A stretch of 64,000 nucleotides of DNA from Streptomyces sp. 135 (GCF_020026305.1 NZ_CP075691.1:3968001-4032000), one strand, 5' to 3'; numbered from the stretch's first letter, positions 32,635 to 41,556 are shown. Notes: generated from the letters alone by a model not told the origin. A program made the numbers and translations.

Positions 32635-34707
32635 TCACGCCTCCCACGGCAGCGGCCCGCTGTGCACCACGTCGAGCCGGGACACCGCCCGGGTCAGCAC
32701 GACGTACAGCCGGTGCGGGCCGCGCCGCTCGGCCGCCGCGATCTCGGCGGGTTCCACGGCGACGACATGGTCGTACTCCAGGCCCTTGGCGAGCGAGGCG
32801 GGCAGCACGGTCACGCGCGCGCCCAGCTCGTCCGCGCCCGCCGTCTCGATCCCGGCCGCCGCCAGGGCCGCCCGCAGCCGTTCGGTCCGCGCGTCGGCGG
32901 CGATGACACCGACCGAGCCCTCCCACGCGAGCGCGCCCCGCACGGTCTCGACGGCGGTGGCCTCCACGTCGCGCGCCTTGAGGACGCGCAGCTCCCCGTC
33001 GGCCCGCATGGACCGCGCGGGCGGCACATCCACATCGAGGCGGGCGAGGAGCCGGTTGGCGAGCCCCACGATGGCCCGCGGCACCCGGAAGCCGGTGGTC
33101 AGCGGGGTCACGGTGGCATCCGGCTTGCCGAGGTGGCCGAGCAGCGCCGCCCAACTGCGGGCCGCCCAGGGGGTGGTGGCCTGTGCGAGATCGCCGAGGA
33201 CCGTCAGCGAACCGAAGTCCGAGCGGCGCGCGATGGCCCGGCACTCCATCGGCGACAGGTCCTGCGCCTCGTCGACGACGATGTGCCCGTATCCGGCGGG
33301 GCGGTCGAGGAGACCGTCGATCTCGTCCATCAGCACCAGGTCGGCGGCGCTCCACTTCGCGGACTTGTACGAGCGCGGGGGCCTCGCCCACAGGATCGCC
33401 TTCTGCTCCTCGGCGTCAAGGATGCCGTCCGCGGCGGCGGCGAGCGCGTCCGAGTCGGCGAGCAGCCCCGCGAGGACCTCGTCCGCCCGCACCTTGGGCC
33501 AGGCCCGGTCGACGAAGGCACTCACCGGCCGGGCCCGGGAGATCTTCCGCACCCAGGCGTTGCCGCGCGGCCCGGAGCGCCGCTCGGCCTGCTCCTGGAC
33601 GGCCCGCACGGCCCGGCTGCGCACCCGCTCGCGCCCCACGGAGTACGGCGGCTCCTCGGCCCGCACGGCGTCGACGATCCGCTCCAGCTCGTCGAGCGGC
33701 ACCCGCCAGCGGTAGGACCCGTCCGGCACCGCCAGCGACTCGGCGGGCGGCGCGACGCGGGAGTACAGGGCGCGGCGCAGCACGGCCGCCATCCGGACGT
33801 CGTGCTTGACCAGGGCGGCGGCCTCGTCGTCCGTGGCACGCACCGGATGGCCGTGGTCACGGCCGATTTCGTCCCGCACGGTGGACTGGCGCACCCCGCT
33901 CTCGCCGAGGGAGGGCAGCACCTCGGCGATGTAGCGCAGGAAGGTCTGGTTGGGGCCGAGGATGAGCAGCCCGGAGCGCCGTATCCGCTGGGGGTGGGTG
34001 TAGAGGAGGTAGGCGGCGCGGTGCAGTCCGACGGCGGTCTTGCCGGTGCCGGGGGCGCCCTGCACGCAGAGGGAGGCGGTGAGTTCGCCGCGTACGAGGT
34101 CGTCCTGCTCGGGCTGGATGGTGGCGGCGATGTCGCGCATGGGGCCGACGCGGGGCCGCTCGATCTCCCCGGCGACGATGCGGCTGCCGCCGCCTTCCGT
34201 GGCCTCGCCCTCGGCCAGGTGTTCGTCCTCCATGCCGGTGAGGTCCGCGGAGTCGCCCTTGCTGCCGGGCGCCCAGCCGAACCGGCGGCGGACGGCGACG
34301 CCCTGCGGGTCGCGGGCGCCGGCCTGGTAGAAGGCGCGGGAGACGGATGCGCGCCAGTCGACGACGAGGGGCGGTGCGGAGGGGTGCTCGGTGATGCGCA
34401 GGCGCCCGATGTGGTAGCGCTGCCCGCGGTGGTCGCCGGCCTCCTCGGCGGCGGGGCCGGTGGCGGCGAAGTCGAGGCGGCCGAAGAAGAGGGGCGCTTC
34501 GGGCAGCTCGCGCAGCTCCTTGGCGTGGCTGCGGAACTGGTGGCCGAGGACTTCGGCGTCGGCGCCGGACGCGGACACGTCCTCTCCTGAGACGACCCGT
34601 TCCTGGGCGCCTTCGACCATGCCGGCGAGTGCGGCGCGGCAGGCGTCGTGGTAGCTGCGTTCTTGGGTGAGGGCGGCGAGGGGGGTCTGAGAAGTCGGAG
34701 CGGCCAT
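32635..34707 (-). CDS. HelD-like UvrD/Rep-family ATPase, 690 aa
   Basis: N-terminal coiled-coil-rich region, then P-loop GAPGTGKTAVGLHRAAYLL near residue 210, VVDEAQDLSPMECRAI (Walker B, about 495), TTGFRVP, and C-terminal LPASLAKGLEYDHV and LYVVLTRAV motifs. This matches HelD proteins, which bind RNA polymerase and recycle it or help resist transcription inhibitors, rather than true DNA helicases. ATG 34707 is chosen from the MAAPTSQ start; a possible -10 (TACATT) lies only 13 bases upstream, so the transcript may be almost leaderless. It is divergent from a TetR gene. Confidence 0.88.
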   Translation of the reverse strand: MAAPTSQTPLAALTQERSYHDACRAALAGMVEGAQERVVSGEDVSASGADAEVLGHQFRSHAKELRELPEAPLFFGRLDFAATGPAAEEAGDHRGQRYHIGRLRITEHPSAPPLVVDWRASVSRAFYQAGARDPQGVAVRRRFGWAPGSKGDSADLTGMEDEHLAEGEATEGGGSRIVAGEIERPRVGPMRDIAATIQPEQDDLVRGELTASLCVQGAPGTGKTAVGLHRAAYLLYTHPQRIRRSGLLILGPNQTFLRYIAEVLPSLGESGVRQSTVRDEIGRDHGHPVRATDDEAAALVKHDVRMAAVLRRALYSRVAPPAESLAVPDGSYRWRVPLDELERIVDAVRAEEPPYSVGRERVRSRAVRAVQEQAERRSGPRGNAWVRKISRARPVSAFVDRAWPKVRADEVLAGLLADSDALAAAADGILDAEEQKAILWARPPRSYKSAKWSAADLVLMDEIDGLLDRPAGYGHIVVDEAQDLSPMECRAIARRSDFGSLTVLGDLAQATTPWAARSWAALLGHLGKPDATVTPLTTGFRVPRAIVGLANRLLARLDVDVPPARSMRADGELRVLKARDVEATAVETVRGALAWEGSVGVIAADARTERLRAALAAAGIETAGADELGARVTVLPASLAKGLEYDHVVAVEPAEIAAAERRGPHRLYVVLTRAVSRLDVVHSGPLPWEA

Positions 34708-34722
34708 GCCCACCAGAATAAT

Positions 34723-34749
34723 GTAACCGAGTTGAATTCGTAACCGAGT
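34723..34749. promoter_or_regulatory. Direct repeats between HelD-like and TetR genes
   Basis: GTAACCGAGT occurs at 34723-34732 and 34740-34749, 17 bp apart, between divergent genes and close to the probable -10 of the HelD-like gene. The spacing puts both on one face within two helical turns. Likely operator for the TetR protein at 34785. Confidence 0.55.
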
Positions 34750-34784
34750 AACGTCGCCCTCCCGCCGCCCCTTAGACTCCCCCC

Positions 34785-35435
34785 ATGACCAGCAGCGACG
34801 CCGAGCCCGCCGAGCCCGGCCTGCGGACCCGCAAGAAGCAGCAGCGCTATCAGACGATCTCCGAGACGGCGATCGCGCTCTTCCTGGAGAAGGGTTTCGA
34901 CAAGGTGTCGGTCGCGGAGGTGGCCGCCGCGGCGGAGGTCTCCAAGCCGACCCTCTTCCGCTACTTCGCCGCCAAGGAGGACCTGGTCCTGCACCGCTTC
35001 GCCGACCACGAGGACGAGCCGGCCCGCGTCGTCGCCGCCCGCCCCGGCAAGCGCCCCGCCCTCGACGCCCTCCAGCGCCACTTCCTGGACGGCCTCGCGC
35101 GCCGGGACCCGGTGACCGGCCTCTGCGACGTCCCCGCGGTCCTCGCCTTCCACCGCCTGCTCTACGGCACCCCGTCCCTGGTCGCCCGCCTCCACGGCTA
35201 CCAGAACCGCTCCGAACAGGCCCTCGCCGAGGCCCTGACCGCCGCACACGGCGGCAACCCCCTGGAATCTCGCCTGGCCGCGGCCCAGATCGTCGCCGTC
35301 CAGCGGATCCTCGCGGAGGAGAACTGGCGCCGGATCACCGCCGGCGAGACCGCGGACGAGGCCTGGCCCGACGCGGTGACCTCGGCGAACCACGCCTTCG
35401 CCCAACTGCGCACCGGCCTCCAGCGCTACGCGTGA
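34785..35435 (+). CDS. TetR-family regulator, 216 aa
   Basis: Helix-turn-helix (YQTISETAIALFLEKGFDKV, then SVAEVAAAAEVSKPTLFRYF, residues 22-60), with helical effector domain. Start ATG 34785. It is divergent from the HelD-like gene across paired GTAACCGAGT repeats, which makes it the likely local regulator. Its 3' end overlaps the convergent gene at 35426 by 10 bases. Confidence 0.87.
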   Translation: MTSSDAEPAEPGLRTRKKQQRYQTISETAIALFLEKGFDKVSVAEVAAAAEVSKPTLFRYFAAKEDLVLHRFADHEDEPARVVAARPGKRPALDALQRHFLDGLARRDPVTGLCDVPAVLAFHRLLYGTPSLVARLHGYQNRSEQALAEALTAAHGGNPLESRLAAAQIVAVQRILAEENWRRITAGETADEAWPDAVTSANHAFAQLRTGLQRYA

Positions 35436-36307
35436 GCCGGGGGCGGCTCGGGCAGCGCGGAGGCCAGCTCCCACAGGGTGTCGAAGAGCTCGCGCCGCCG
35501 CGCGACCTTCTCCCGCGCCTCGGCCCCCGACCTGACATGCCAGCGGGTCAGGGACGCCTGGTAGCCCATGAGGTCCAGCACCTGGCGCTCCGTGGGGGTG
35601 CGTGCCGGCTTCCTCACCACCTCGTCGTAGATGCCGTCGAACAGCTCCTCGTCGTTGATCAGGCAGAACTTCAGGAACGGCGTGATGTGCAGGGCGCGGA
35701 ACCGCGCGTCCACGGCCCGGCGCCCCGCCAGATTTCGCGCGAGCTCGTCCAGGGCGCCCGCGAACCCCTGGGCCTTCGCCAGCAGCGTCGCCCGGAAGTC
35801 GGGGTCGTCCACGGCCTTGCCATCCCCGTCGAGCCTCCCCGGTATCGCCATCGAGGCGGTGAAGTCCGGCACGAGGATACGGATGACCACCGGCCGCGCA
35901 TTCCCCCCGCCACCGAAATCCTCCAGGACGCGCAGGACCGGACGCACCACGGTTTCACCGGTGTACCCGATGGCGTCGATGCGGATCCGCTCGGGCCGCC
36001 CCGCCACCAGGGCCCGGCCGAAGTACTGCCGTAGATCCTCCGTCCTGATCTCGTCCCGCGCCTGTGGCCTCAGGGCGTCGTTCAGCCGCCGCACCTCGGC
36101 GTAGAGGACGTAGCCGACCAGGGTGAGGAGGGCGCCGCCCAGATAGGCCTTGCCCTCCAGGGCGTCCCCCACCGGCCGCACGAACTGCGCGACCAGGCCG
36201 AGGCAGAACACACCGAGCAACAGGGCCTTGGTGACGGCGCTCTCCGCGTCCGCCCAGCTTTCCGCCGCCCGCTCCCGCACCGTACGACGACCACTCGGCG
36301 CCACCAA
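35426..36307 (-). CDS. Membrane-anchored protein with GntR-associated sensor-like domain, 293 aa
   Basis: Two membrane helices near the N-terminus (LLLGVFCLGLVAQFVRP and LGGALLTLVGYVLYAEV, residues 29-70) followed by a cytosolic domain. That domain contains IRIDAIGYTGET, VVIRILVPDF and ARFRALHITPFLKFCLINDE, which correspond in order and spacing to IDVVSYTAET, EVRILLPSSDI and TFRALPFTTPVKLYLLNHRE of the GntR regulators at 39182 and 40422. So the same presumed sensor domain occurs here without a DNA-binding domain. No named family recognised. It may be a membrane partner that senses the same signal. Confidence 0.7.
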   Translation of the reverse strand: MVAPSGRRTVRERAAESWADAESAVTKALLLGVFCLGLVAQFVRPVGDALEGKAYLGGALLTLVGYVLYAEVRRLNDALRPQARDEIRTEDLRQYFGRALVAGRPERIRIDAIGYTGETVVRPVLRVLEDFGGGGNARPVVIRILVPDFTASMAIPGRLDGDGKAVDDPDFRATLLAKAQGFAGALDELARNLAGRRAVDARFRALHITPFLKFCLINDEELFDGIYDEVVRKPARTPTERQVLDLMGYQASLTRWHVRSGAEAREKVARRRELFDTLWELASALPEPPPAHA

Positions 36308-36379
36308 GCCACCTCCGCACGGCGGGAGTCGGGCGGGCGGCCCAACAGGAGGAGACCATGGTGCCCGCCCGCCGTCCGG

Positions 36380-38323
36380 TCAGGAAGGGCCCGTCTCCAG
36401 GAGCCGTAGCAGCGGTTCCAGCGCGGGGACGACGAGCTCGGCCCCGGCCTCTCGCAGTGGCGCGGCCTTGCGCTCGTCGCGCGCGTACCCCACGAAGAGG
36501 ACCTTGGCGTCCCGCGCCGCCTGGAGGTCGGTCGCCGTGTCGCCGATCATCACGGCCTCGGCGGGCTGGGCGCCCAGGCCGCGCAGGGCCCGGTTCAGGG
36601 AGTCGGGGTCCGGCTTGAGCAGGGCGGGCCGGTCCGTACGGCCGTGGATGTGCGGGCCGAACGTGTCCGTCAGACCGTGCAGGTGGAGGTAGGCGGCGAC
36701 GGCGCGCGGCGAGTTATTGGTGACCACGGCGATACGCGCGCCCCGCTCCCGCAGCCCGCGGATCAGCCGGTGGGCGCCCGGCGTGGCCGGTGCCGTATGC
36801 GCGGCCCTGACCTCGCCGGCCGTGAGGATCGCCTCCAGTTCGGCGAGCAGACCGGCGTCCTGGATCACGCCCTCGCGCAGGGCGCGGTCCATGGCGCGCA
36901 GCACGTCGTGGGGGTCGGCGGACCGTTCCTCCTGCGGCATGAGGACACCGCTGACGCCGCGCTCGCGGGCATGTTCCCGCAGCTCGCGGGCGACGCTCGC
37001 GGATGACCCGTCCGGGAAGAGCCGGCAGACCGGTCCGTCGAAGTCGAAGAGCACGCAGCTCTCGTCAGGCGCGCTCAACAGCCGTGCTACTTCGCCCAGT
37101 TCGGCCGGGGCCGTATACAGCCCGCGCCCAGCGGCTTCCCGCTCAACGGTTCCGTCGGCGTCGCCGTCCATGTCCCGTGCCTCCCCTTCGCTCAGGGCCC
37201 GGCCGAACGGCCCCGCGAACCACTCCCGCAGGGCCCGCTCCGCCCGCCGCTCGTCCGGCACCTCGTCCAGCTTCAGGGGTTCGGCGGCGCGCCGCAATGC
37301 CCGGCAGACCCGCGCCGCCGCGTACGCGAAGTCCGCGTCGTCCGGCTCGCCCGGCGGCCCGGTCAGGTCGAGCGCGGCCCGCATGATGTCGGGAAAGACG
37401 GACTGGGCGTACTCGAAGTCGAGGTAGACGGGCAGGTCGGCGGCCAAACCCGCGGTCATGTCCCGGTGCCCGGCGCGCTCCATCGCCTCGGCCCACAGCT
37501 CCTTCATCATGCTCTGCTCGTCCTTCTCGTACTCCATGCGTACGAGATGGGTGGCGAGGTCGTGCAACGGGTCGCCGTACATGGCCAGTTCCCAGTCGAT
37601 GACCGCGACCTGCTTGCGGTCGACGACGACGTTGGCGCGGTGCACGTCGGTGTGGAGCAGGCAGAAGGGCCGCGGCGTCAGGCGGGGGCGGTCCGGGTCG
37701 TCGCGGAAGGCGGCCATGACGCCGGGGCGGATGCCGACGGCGGTGAAGAGGTCGTGGAACCGCCACCGGTGGGGGCGGTGCACGCGCTCCTCGGTGAAGT
37801 CGACCAGCCAGGCGAGGAATTCCTCGGTCCGCGTCGACTCGGGCCAGCCCGCGGGCCGGGGCGGCAGCTCCGCCTCCGGCACGGAGGCGGCCTTGGCGAA
37901 GAACTCGGCGAAGGACCGCATCATCGGCTCTCCGACGCGACCCTCGGGCTGGACGTCGGACAGCGCCCGCCCCGCCCGGTAGGAGTGCAGCGACCAGTCA
38001 CCGAAGTCCCGGAAGCAGCGCGGCACCTCAGCGAGGTGCCGGCTCACCACCTTCAGCAGCTCCGCCTCGCTGGGCCAGATGCGCGGCACCACCTCCACGG
38101 TCCGGCGCGGCATCCGGCATTTGACGCGGGCCCGGAACGGCATCGTGCGCAGCAGCAGGGCGAGGGACCAGCTGAGCGGCACGACATAGTTGATGTTGTG
38201 GTGACCTGCCACGACCTCACGGTCCGGGTGGTCCCTGTGCGAGTCGGCGAGGCGTCGGATCCACGTCTCGCGGCGCCCGCTCTTCGGCGCCTCGTGGGGG
38301 GAGCGAGGCGGAGGTGACGGCAT
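36380..38323 (-). CDS. APH-type phosphotransferase fused to HAD hydrolase, 647 aa
   Basis: Residues 30-330 resemble the aminoglycoside-phosphotransferase kinase fold: HHNINYVVPL nucleotide loop, catalytic HTDVHRANVVVD and metal-binding VIDWELAMYGDP. Residues 420-645 form a HAD phosphatase: FDFDGPVCRLFP, TNNS, LKPDP and GDTATD. The C-terminal half is paralogous to the stand-alone HAD protein encoded just upstream (38426). Kinase and phosphatase in one chain suggest a metabolite or small molecule that is phosphorylated and dephosphorylated. No resistance substrate can be named. ATG 38323; probably the last gene of the GntR-HAD operon. Confidence 0.82.
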   Translation of the reverse strand: MPSPPPRSPHEAPKSGRRETWIRRLADSHRDHPDREVVAGHHNINYVVPLSWSLALLLRTMPFRARVKCRMPRRTVEVVPRIWPSEAELLKVVSRHLAEVPRCFRDFGDWSLHSYRAGRALSDVQPEGRVGEPMMRSFAEFFAKAASVPEAELPPRPAGWPESTRTEEFLAWLVDFTEERVHRPHRWRFHDLFTAVGIRPGVMAAFRDDPDRPRLTPRPFCLLHTDVHRANVVVDRKQVAVIDWELAMYGDPLHDLATHLVRMEYEKDEQSMMKELWAEAMERAGHRDMTAGLAADLPVYLDFEYAQSVFPDIMRAALDLTGPPGEPDDADFAYAAARVCRALRRAAEPLKLDEVPDERRAERALREWFAGPFGRALSEGEARDMDGDADGTVEREAAGRGLYTAPAELGEVARLLSAPDESCVLFDFDGPVCRLFPDGSSASVARELREHARERGVSGVLMPQEERSADPHDVLRAMDRALREGVIQDAGLLAELEAILTAGEVRAAHTAPATPGAHRLIRGLRERGARIAVVTNNSPRAVAAYLHLHGLTDTFGPHIHGRTDRPALLKPDPDSLNRALRGLGAQPAEAVMIGDTATDLQAARDAKVLFVGYARDERKAAPLREAGAELVVPALEPLLRLLETGPS

Positions 38324-38425
38324 GAGCGCAGAGGGTATCCGTTGACCGGAACCGTTTCTGTGACATGCCGCAATGTGGACACCGGCGCGCCGTTCGCCGC
38401 CTCCGTCCGCCCTTGGTGACCGCCC

Positions 38426-39181
38426 TCAGCGCCCCTTGGCACGCAGTCGCTTCAGGACGGGCTCGAGGGACGGGACCACGTGCCGCACACCCGCCGCCGT
38501 GAGCAGCCGGGCCTCGCGTGCACCGCGCGCGTAGCCCAGGAACCCGACGTCCGCCCGGCGGGCCGCCTCGAAGTCCGTGGGGGCGTCGCCGATCATCAGG
38601 GTGGTCTTCGGGTCGGCGCCCATGGCCCGCAGGGCACGGTGCAGGCAGTGCGGGTCGGGTTTGAGCAGCCTAAGGTCCTGGGTGCGGCCGTAGATGTGCG
38701 GGGCGAAGCACTCCAGGAGGCCGCGCGAGGCGAGGTAACGGCTCACGGCGCTCGGGGAGTTGTTGGTGGTGACGGCCAGCCGGGCGCCGACCGCCGTCCA
38801 GGTGCGGATGAGCGGGTCGACGTGCGGGGTGGGGAGGGCGGACACCACGGCGGTCAGCTCGTGCTGGGTGAGACGTTTCTCCAGCTCCTCGACCAGATCG
38901 CTGCGGGGGCGCCGGCGGTCGACGGCGCGCAGTACGACGTACGGGTCGACCTGGCGCCGCTCCTCCTCGGAGAGCAGGCCGGGCAGGCCCAGCCCCGCCA
39001 GGCACCGGACCTGGTCCTCGGCCACCTTCTGGGCCGAGCGTCCGGGGAAGAGCCGGCAGATGGGGCCGTCGAAGTCGAAGAGCACGAACCGAACAGGATC
39101 GATCAGATCATGAAGCCTTTCGGTCTCGTCACCGAGTCCCTCGGGCCATATCGCGTCGGATTGCGTCGAGTCAGCGGTCAC
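38426..39181 (-). CDS. HAD-superfamily hydrolase, 251 aa
   Basis: HAD motifs: LFDFDGPICRLFPG (motif I, about residue 35), TTNNSPSAV (II), LKPDPHCL (III) and MIGDAPTDFEAA (IV). Cap insertion of the phosphoglycolate-phosphatase type. It is similar over its length to the C-terminal half of the fusion protein downstream. The GTG start at 39181 directly abuts the TAA of the GntR gene, so the two are co-translated. The substrate is unknown. Confidence 0.83.
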   Translation of the reverse strand: MTADSTQSDAIWPEGLGDETERLHDLIDPVRFVLFDFDGPICRLFPGRSAQKVAEDQVRCLAGLGLPGLLSEEERRQVDPYVVLRAVDRRRPRSDLVEELEKRLTQHELTAVVSALPTPHVDPLIRTWTAVGARLAVTTNNSPSAVSRYLASRGLLECFAPHIYGRTQDLRLLKPDPHCLHRALRAMGADPKTTLMIGDAPTDFEAARRADVGFLGYARGAREARLLTAAGVRHVVPSLEPVLKRLRAKGR

Positions 39182-40057
39182 TTAAGAGAGTGTCAGGTCC
39201 GTGGTGATGGTTGCCCAGAGTGCGTCGAACCACTTCTGCGACTCCTCCACGAACTGGGCGTCACGTGGCCCCTCCCCCGGCCCGCCGAAGGAGAAGAGCG
39301 GCGCCTTGACGCCCAGCACGTCATAGAGGTCCAGCACCTCGCTGCCGCCGTCCGCGTCCAGCTCCAGCTGCTCGCGCCCCAGCGTGTAGTACGCGAGCAG
39401 CGCCTCGCGGTGGTTGAGCAGATAGAGCTTGACGGGCGTGGTGAAGGGCAGCGCGCGGAAGGTGACGTCGACGTCGATGCCGTGCGAGGCCCGCAGCGCG
39501 CGCAGGTTGTGGCGCAGGACCTGGCCCTGCGCGTTGCGCTGGTTCAGCCAGCGCTGGTGGAGCCGCTCGCGGCTCTCCGCGTCGTACTGGACCGGCACCG
39601 GGAACGCCAGCTGGATGTCGCTGCTCGGCAGCAGGATCCGCACCTCGATCGAGCGCGGGCGGATGCGGCCCTCATGGATCAGACGGACCGGCTCCCCGAG
39701 GGCGATCATCAGCGTCTCGGCGGTGTAGGAGACCACGTCGATCCGCACGTCCTGCTCCGCGAACGCCTCGGCGAGGCGCGGGGCGAGGGCGACCATGGAC
39801 GGCTGGGGGCCCCGGCTCGCGGGGGCCGGGCCCGATGCGGCGACCCTCGGCGGGCTGCCCTTGCTGACGTTGGAGAGGAGCCCTTCGCTCTGGAGCCTCT
39901 TCATCGCCTGCCGCACGGTGCCGCGCTCCACGCCGAACTCGTCGGCGAGCTCCGCCTGGGTCGGCAGACGGTCGCCCGCCTTCAGCTCACCCGCCTTGAT
40001 GCGGTCCCGGATGGCGTCGGCGATGTCCTGGGGCGAGAGCTTTCTGCTGCCGTTCAC
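39182..40057 (-). CDS. GntR-family regulator with unknown sensor domain, 291 aa
   Basis: Winged helix-turn-helix at residues 5-70 (DIADAIRDRIKAGELKAGDR, then LPTQAELADEFGVERGTVRQ). Residues 95-290 are the sensor-like domain also found in the proteins at 35426 and 40422. GTG 40057 (VNGSRKLSPQD) is preferred because of an AGGAG site; the frame is open to a TTG at 40093. Divergent from the 62-residue membrane protein across a control region with AGTTG/CAACT palindromes. It probably controls itself, the HAD genes and the small membrane protein. Confidence 0.82.
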   Translation of the reverse strand: MNGSRKLSPQDIADAIRDRIKAGELKAGDRLPTQAELADEFGVERGTVRQAMKRLQSEGLLSNVSKGSPPRVAASGPAPASRGPQPSMVALAPRLAEAFAEQDVRIDVVSYTAETLMIALGEPVRLIHEGRIRPRSIEVRILLPSSDIQLAFPVPVQYDAESRERLHQRWLNQRNAQGQVLRHNLRALRASHGIDVDVTFRALPFTTPVKLYLLNHREALLAYYTLGREQLELDADGGSEVLDLYDVLGVKAPLFSFGGPGEGPRDAQFVEESQKWFDALWATITTDLTLS

Positions 40058-40085
40058 TGCAACGTTCTCCTGGGTCACGACCAAA

Positions 40086-40181
40086 CGATACAACTGACCG
40101 CCATCTCGGGGCAGTTGTAGGGGAGTTGTTTATTCGGTCGAACCAAGTGGGGACAACTACAGCAGAGTTGGTCGCCAACTT
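40086..40181. promoter_or_regulatory. Divergent control region, first GntR module
   Basis: Contains ACAACT (40090-40095) facing AGTTGT (40113-40118), then further AGTTGT and ACAACT copies, ending in the palindrome AGTTGGTCGCCAACTT at 40166-40181. The layout and many bases recur in the second module (41335-41427), so these are probable operators for the paired GntR regulators. Confidence 0.65.
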
Positions 40182-40209
40182 GGTCAAGATGGCAGAAGGG
40201 GGAACCATC

Positions 40210-40398
40210 ATGCCCGTCATAGCCCTCCTCGCAGCCGTGGTCGCTGTCACCGTCGAACAGTTCGTGCAGTGGAAGTACGGCCCGATGGGCATCGCCGGTC
40301 TCCTCCTGCTGACCATCGGCCTCAAGGCGAAGAACGCCACGTGCAGCTCCATCGGCGCCGTGGTCCTCGCCCTGATGGTGACAGGCCCGGCGGGCTGA
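40210..40398 (+). CDS. Small membrane protein, 62 aa (paralogue of 41557)
   Basis: Two hydrophobic stretches flank a conserved core: MPVIALLAAVVAVTVEQFVQ, WKYGPMGIAGLLLLTIGLKA. The core QWKYGPxGI...LLTxGxKAKN is shared with the protein at 41557. It is probably a two-helix membrane protein, with the WKYG turn between helix one and two. ATG 40210 has AGAAGGGGG upstream; an ATG at 40189 in frame is less likely. Divergent from GntR. No known family. Confidence 0.75.
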   Translation: MPVIALLAAVVAVTVEQFVQWKYGPMGIAGLLLLTIGLKAKNATCSSIGAVVLALMVTGPAG

Positions 40399-40421
40399 GC
40401 GGGCCGGCGGCGGGGTCCCGC

Positions 40422-41324
40422 TCAGCCCGCCGCCAGCTCCAGATCCCGGCTGATCGTGTTCCACAGCGCGTTGAACCACAGGTGGGACTGCTCCACGAAC
40501 GTCGTGTCCCGCAGCCCGTCCCCTTGCCGGAACGGGAAGAGCATCGACTGCGTGCCCTGCGCGTCGTACATCTCCAGGGACTCCTGGCCGATCTCCTCGT
40601 CCCGCTTGGTGAGCGTGTAGTACGCGAACAGCGCCTCCGCGCCGTTGATCAGGTACAGCTTCACCGGCGGCGTGAACGGCAGCGCGCGGAACTGCACCGA
40701 TACGTCGATGCCGTGCGAGGCCCGCAGCGCCAGGAGGTTGTGGCGCAGCACCTGCCCCTGCGCGTTGCGCTGGTCGAGCCAGCGGCGGTGGACGCGGCCG
40801 TCCTCGTCGTCCCCGCCGTCGACCGCCGCCGGGAAGGCGAGGTCGATGTCGCGGCTCGGCAGCAGCACCCGAACGTCGACCTTGGCCGGTTTGCGCTGCC
40901 CGGCGTGGATCCGCCGGAGCGGTTCGCCGATCGCCATGGTGAGGGAGACGGAGGTCAGGCAGAGCGCGTCTATCTCCACGTGCGGCGCCTCGAAGGCCGC
41001 CGCGACGCGCGGCGCGAGGCCGACCATCGTGGGCTGCGGGCGCGCCGCGTCGCCGCCTCCGAGCATGCGTTCGGAGGCGTCGGCCACCGTGGCGGGGCTC
41101 CCCTTGGACACATTGGACAGGAGGTGCTCACGGTGCAGGATGCGCAGCGCTTCACGCACGGCTCCGCGCTCCACGCCGAACTCGTCCGCCAGCTCGGCCT
41201 GGGTGGGCATGCGCCGGCCGGGCGGCAGCGCTCCGGACCTGATGCGGTCGCGCAGTACGTCGGCCACCTCGCGGTGGGAGCGCCGCCGCTTGCGCCCGTT
41301 GACGGGTGCGTGTTCCGTGCTCAC
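40422..41324 (-). CDS. GntR-family regulator with unknown sensor domain, 300 aa
   Basis: Paralogue of the regulator at 39182. Helix-turn-helix LPPGRRMPTQAELADEFGVE, then RGAVREALRILHREHLLSNV; sensor domain with IDALCLTSVS, DVRVLLPSRDI, LRHNLLALRASHGIDVSV and RALPFTPPVKLYLINGAEAL. Long identical stretches with the paralogue (QRNAQGQVLRHNL, ALRASHGIDV) show a recent duplication. GTG 41324 (VSTEHAPVNG) is used; a TTG at 41339 is possible. Divergent from the 61-residue membrane protein at 41557. No HAD gene accompanies this copy. Confidence 0.82.
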   Translation of the reverse strand: MSTEHAPVNGRKRRRSHREVADVLRDRIRSGALPPGRRMPTQAELADEFGVERGAVREALRILHREHLLSNVSKGSPATVADASERMLGGGDAARPQPTMVGLAPRVAAAFEAPHVEIDALCLTSVSLTMAIGEPLRRIHAGQRKPAKVDVRVLLPSRDIDLAFPAAVDGGDDEDGRVHRRWLDQRNAQGQVLRHNLLALRASHGIDVSVQFRALPFTPPVKLYLINGAEALFAYYTLTKRDEEIGQESLEMYDAQGTQSMLFPFRQGDGLRDTTFVEQSHLWFNALWNTISRDLELAAG

Positions 41325-41334
41325 AACCAAACAG

Positions 41335-41427
41335 TACAACTTCGCGCCATCTTAGGGGAGTTGCGGGAAAGGTGGTTATGAGTCGACTCCTGGCGGAGAT
41401 AAGTCAGTTGAAGTTGGTAGCCAACTT
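41335..41427. promoter_or_regulatory. Divergent control region, second GntR module
   Basis: Near-copy of the first module: TACAACT, then CGCCATCT, then GGGGAGTTG, and 16-base palindrome AGTTGGTAGCCAACTT at 41412-41427. Only one base in the palindrome differs from the copy at 40166-40181. Confidence 0.65.
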
Positions 41428-41556
41428 TGGCGACATGGTCAGACCCTTCCGGGGTTGGCCACCACCCATCGGCAGCCGTGGCGACATACCCACCCGGCCC
41501 GCCAGTTGGTCACCGGCCGAACGGGGTCCGCCACCCCGATCCGAAGGAGGAACGCC

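Noticed and set aside
34700..34785. Rifampicin-associated element upstream of the HelD-like gene
   Set aside because: The expected inverted repeat was not found; the region has GTAACCGAGT direct repeats instead.
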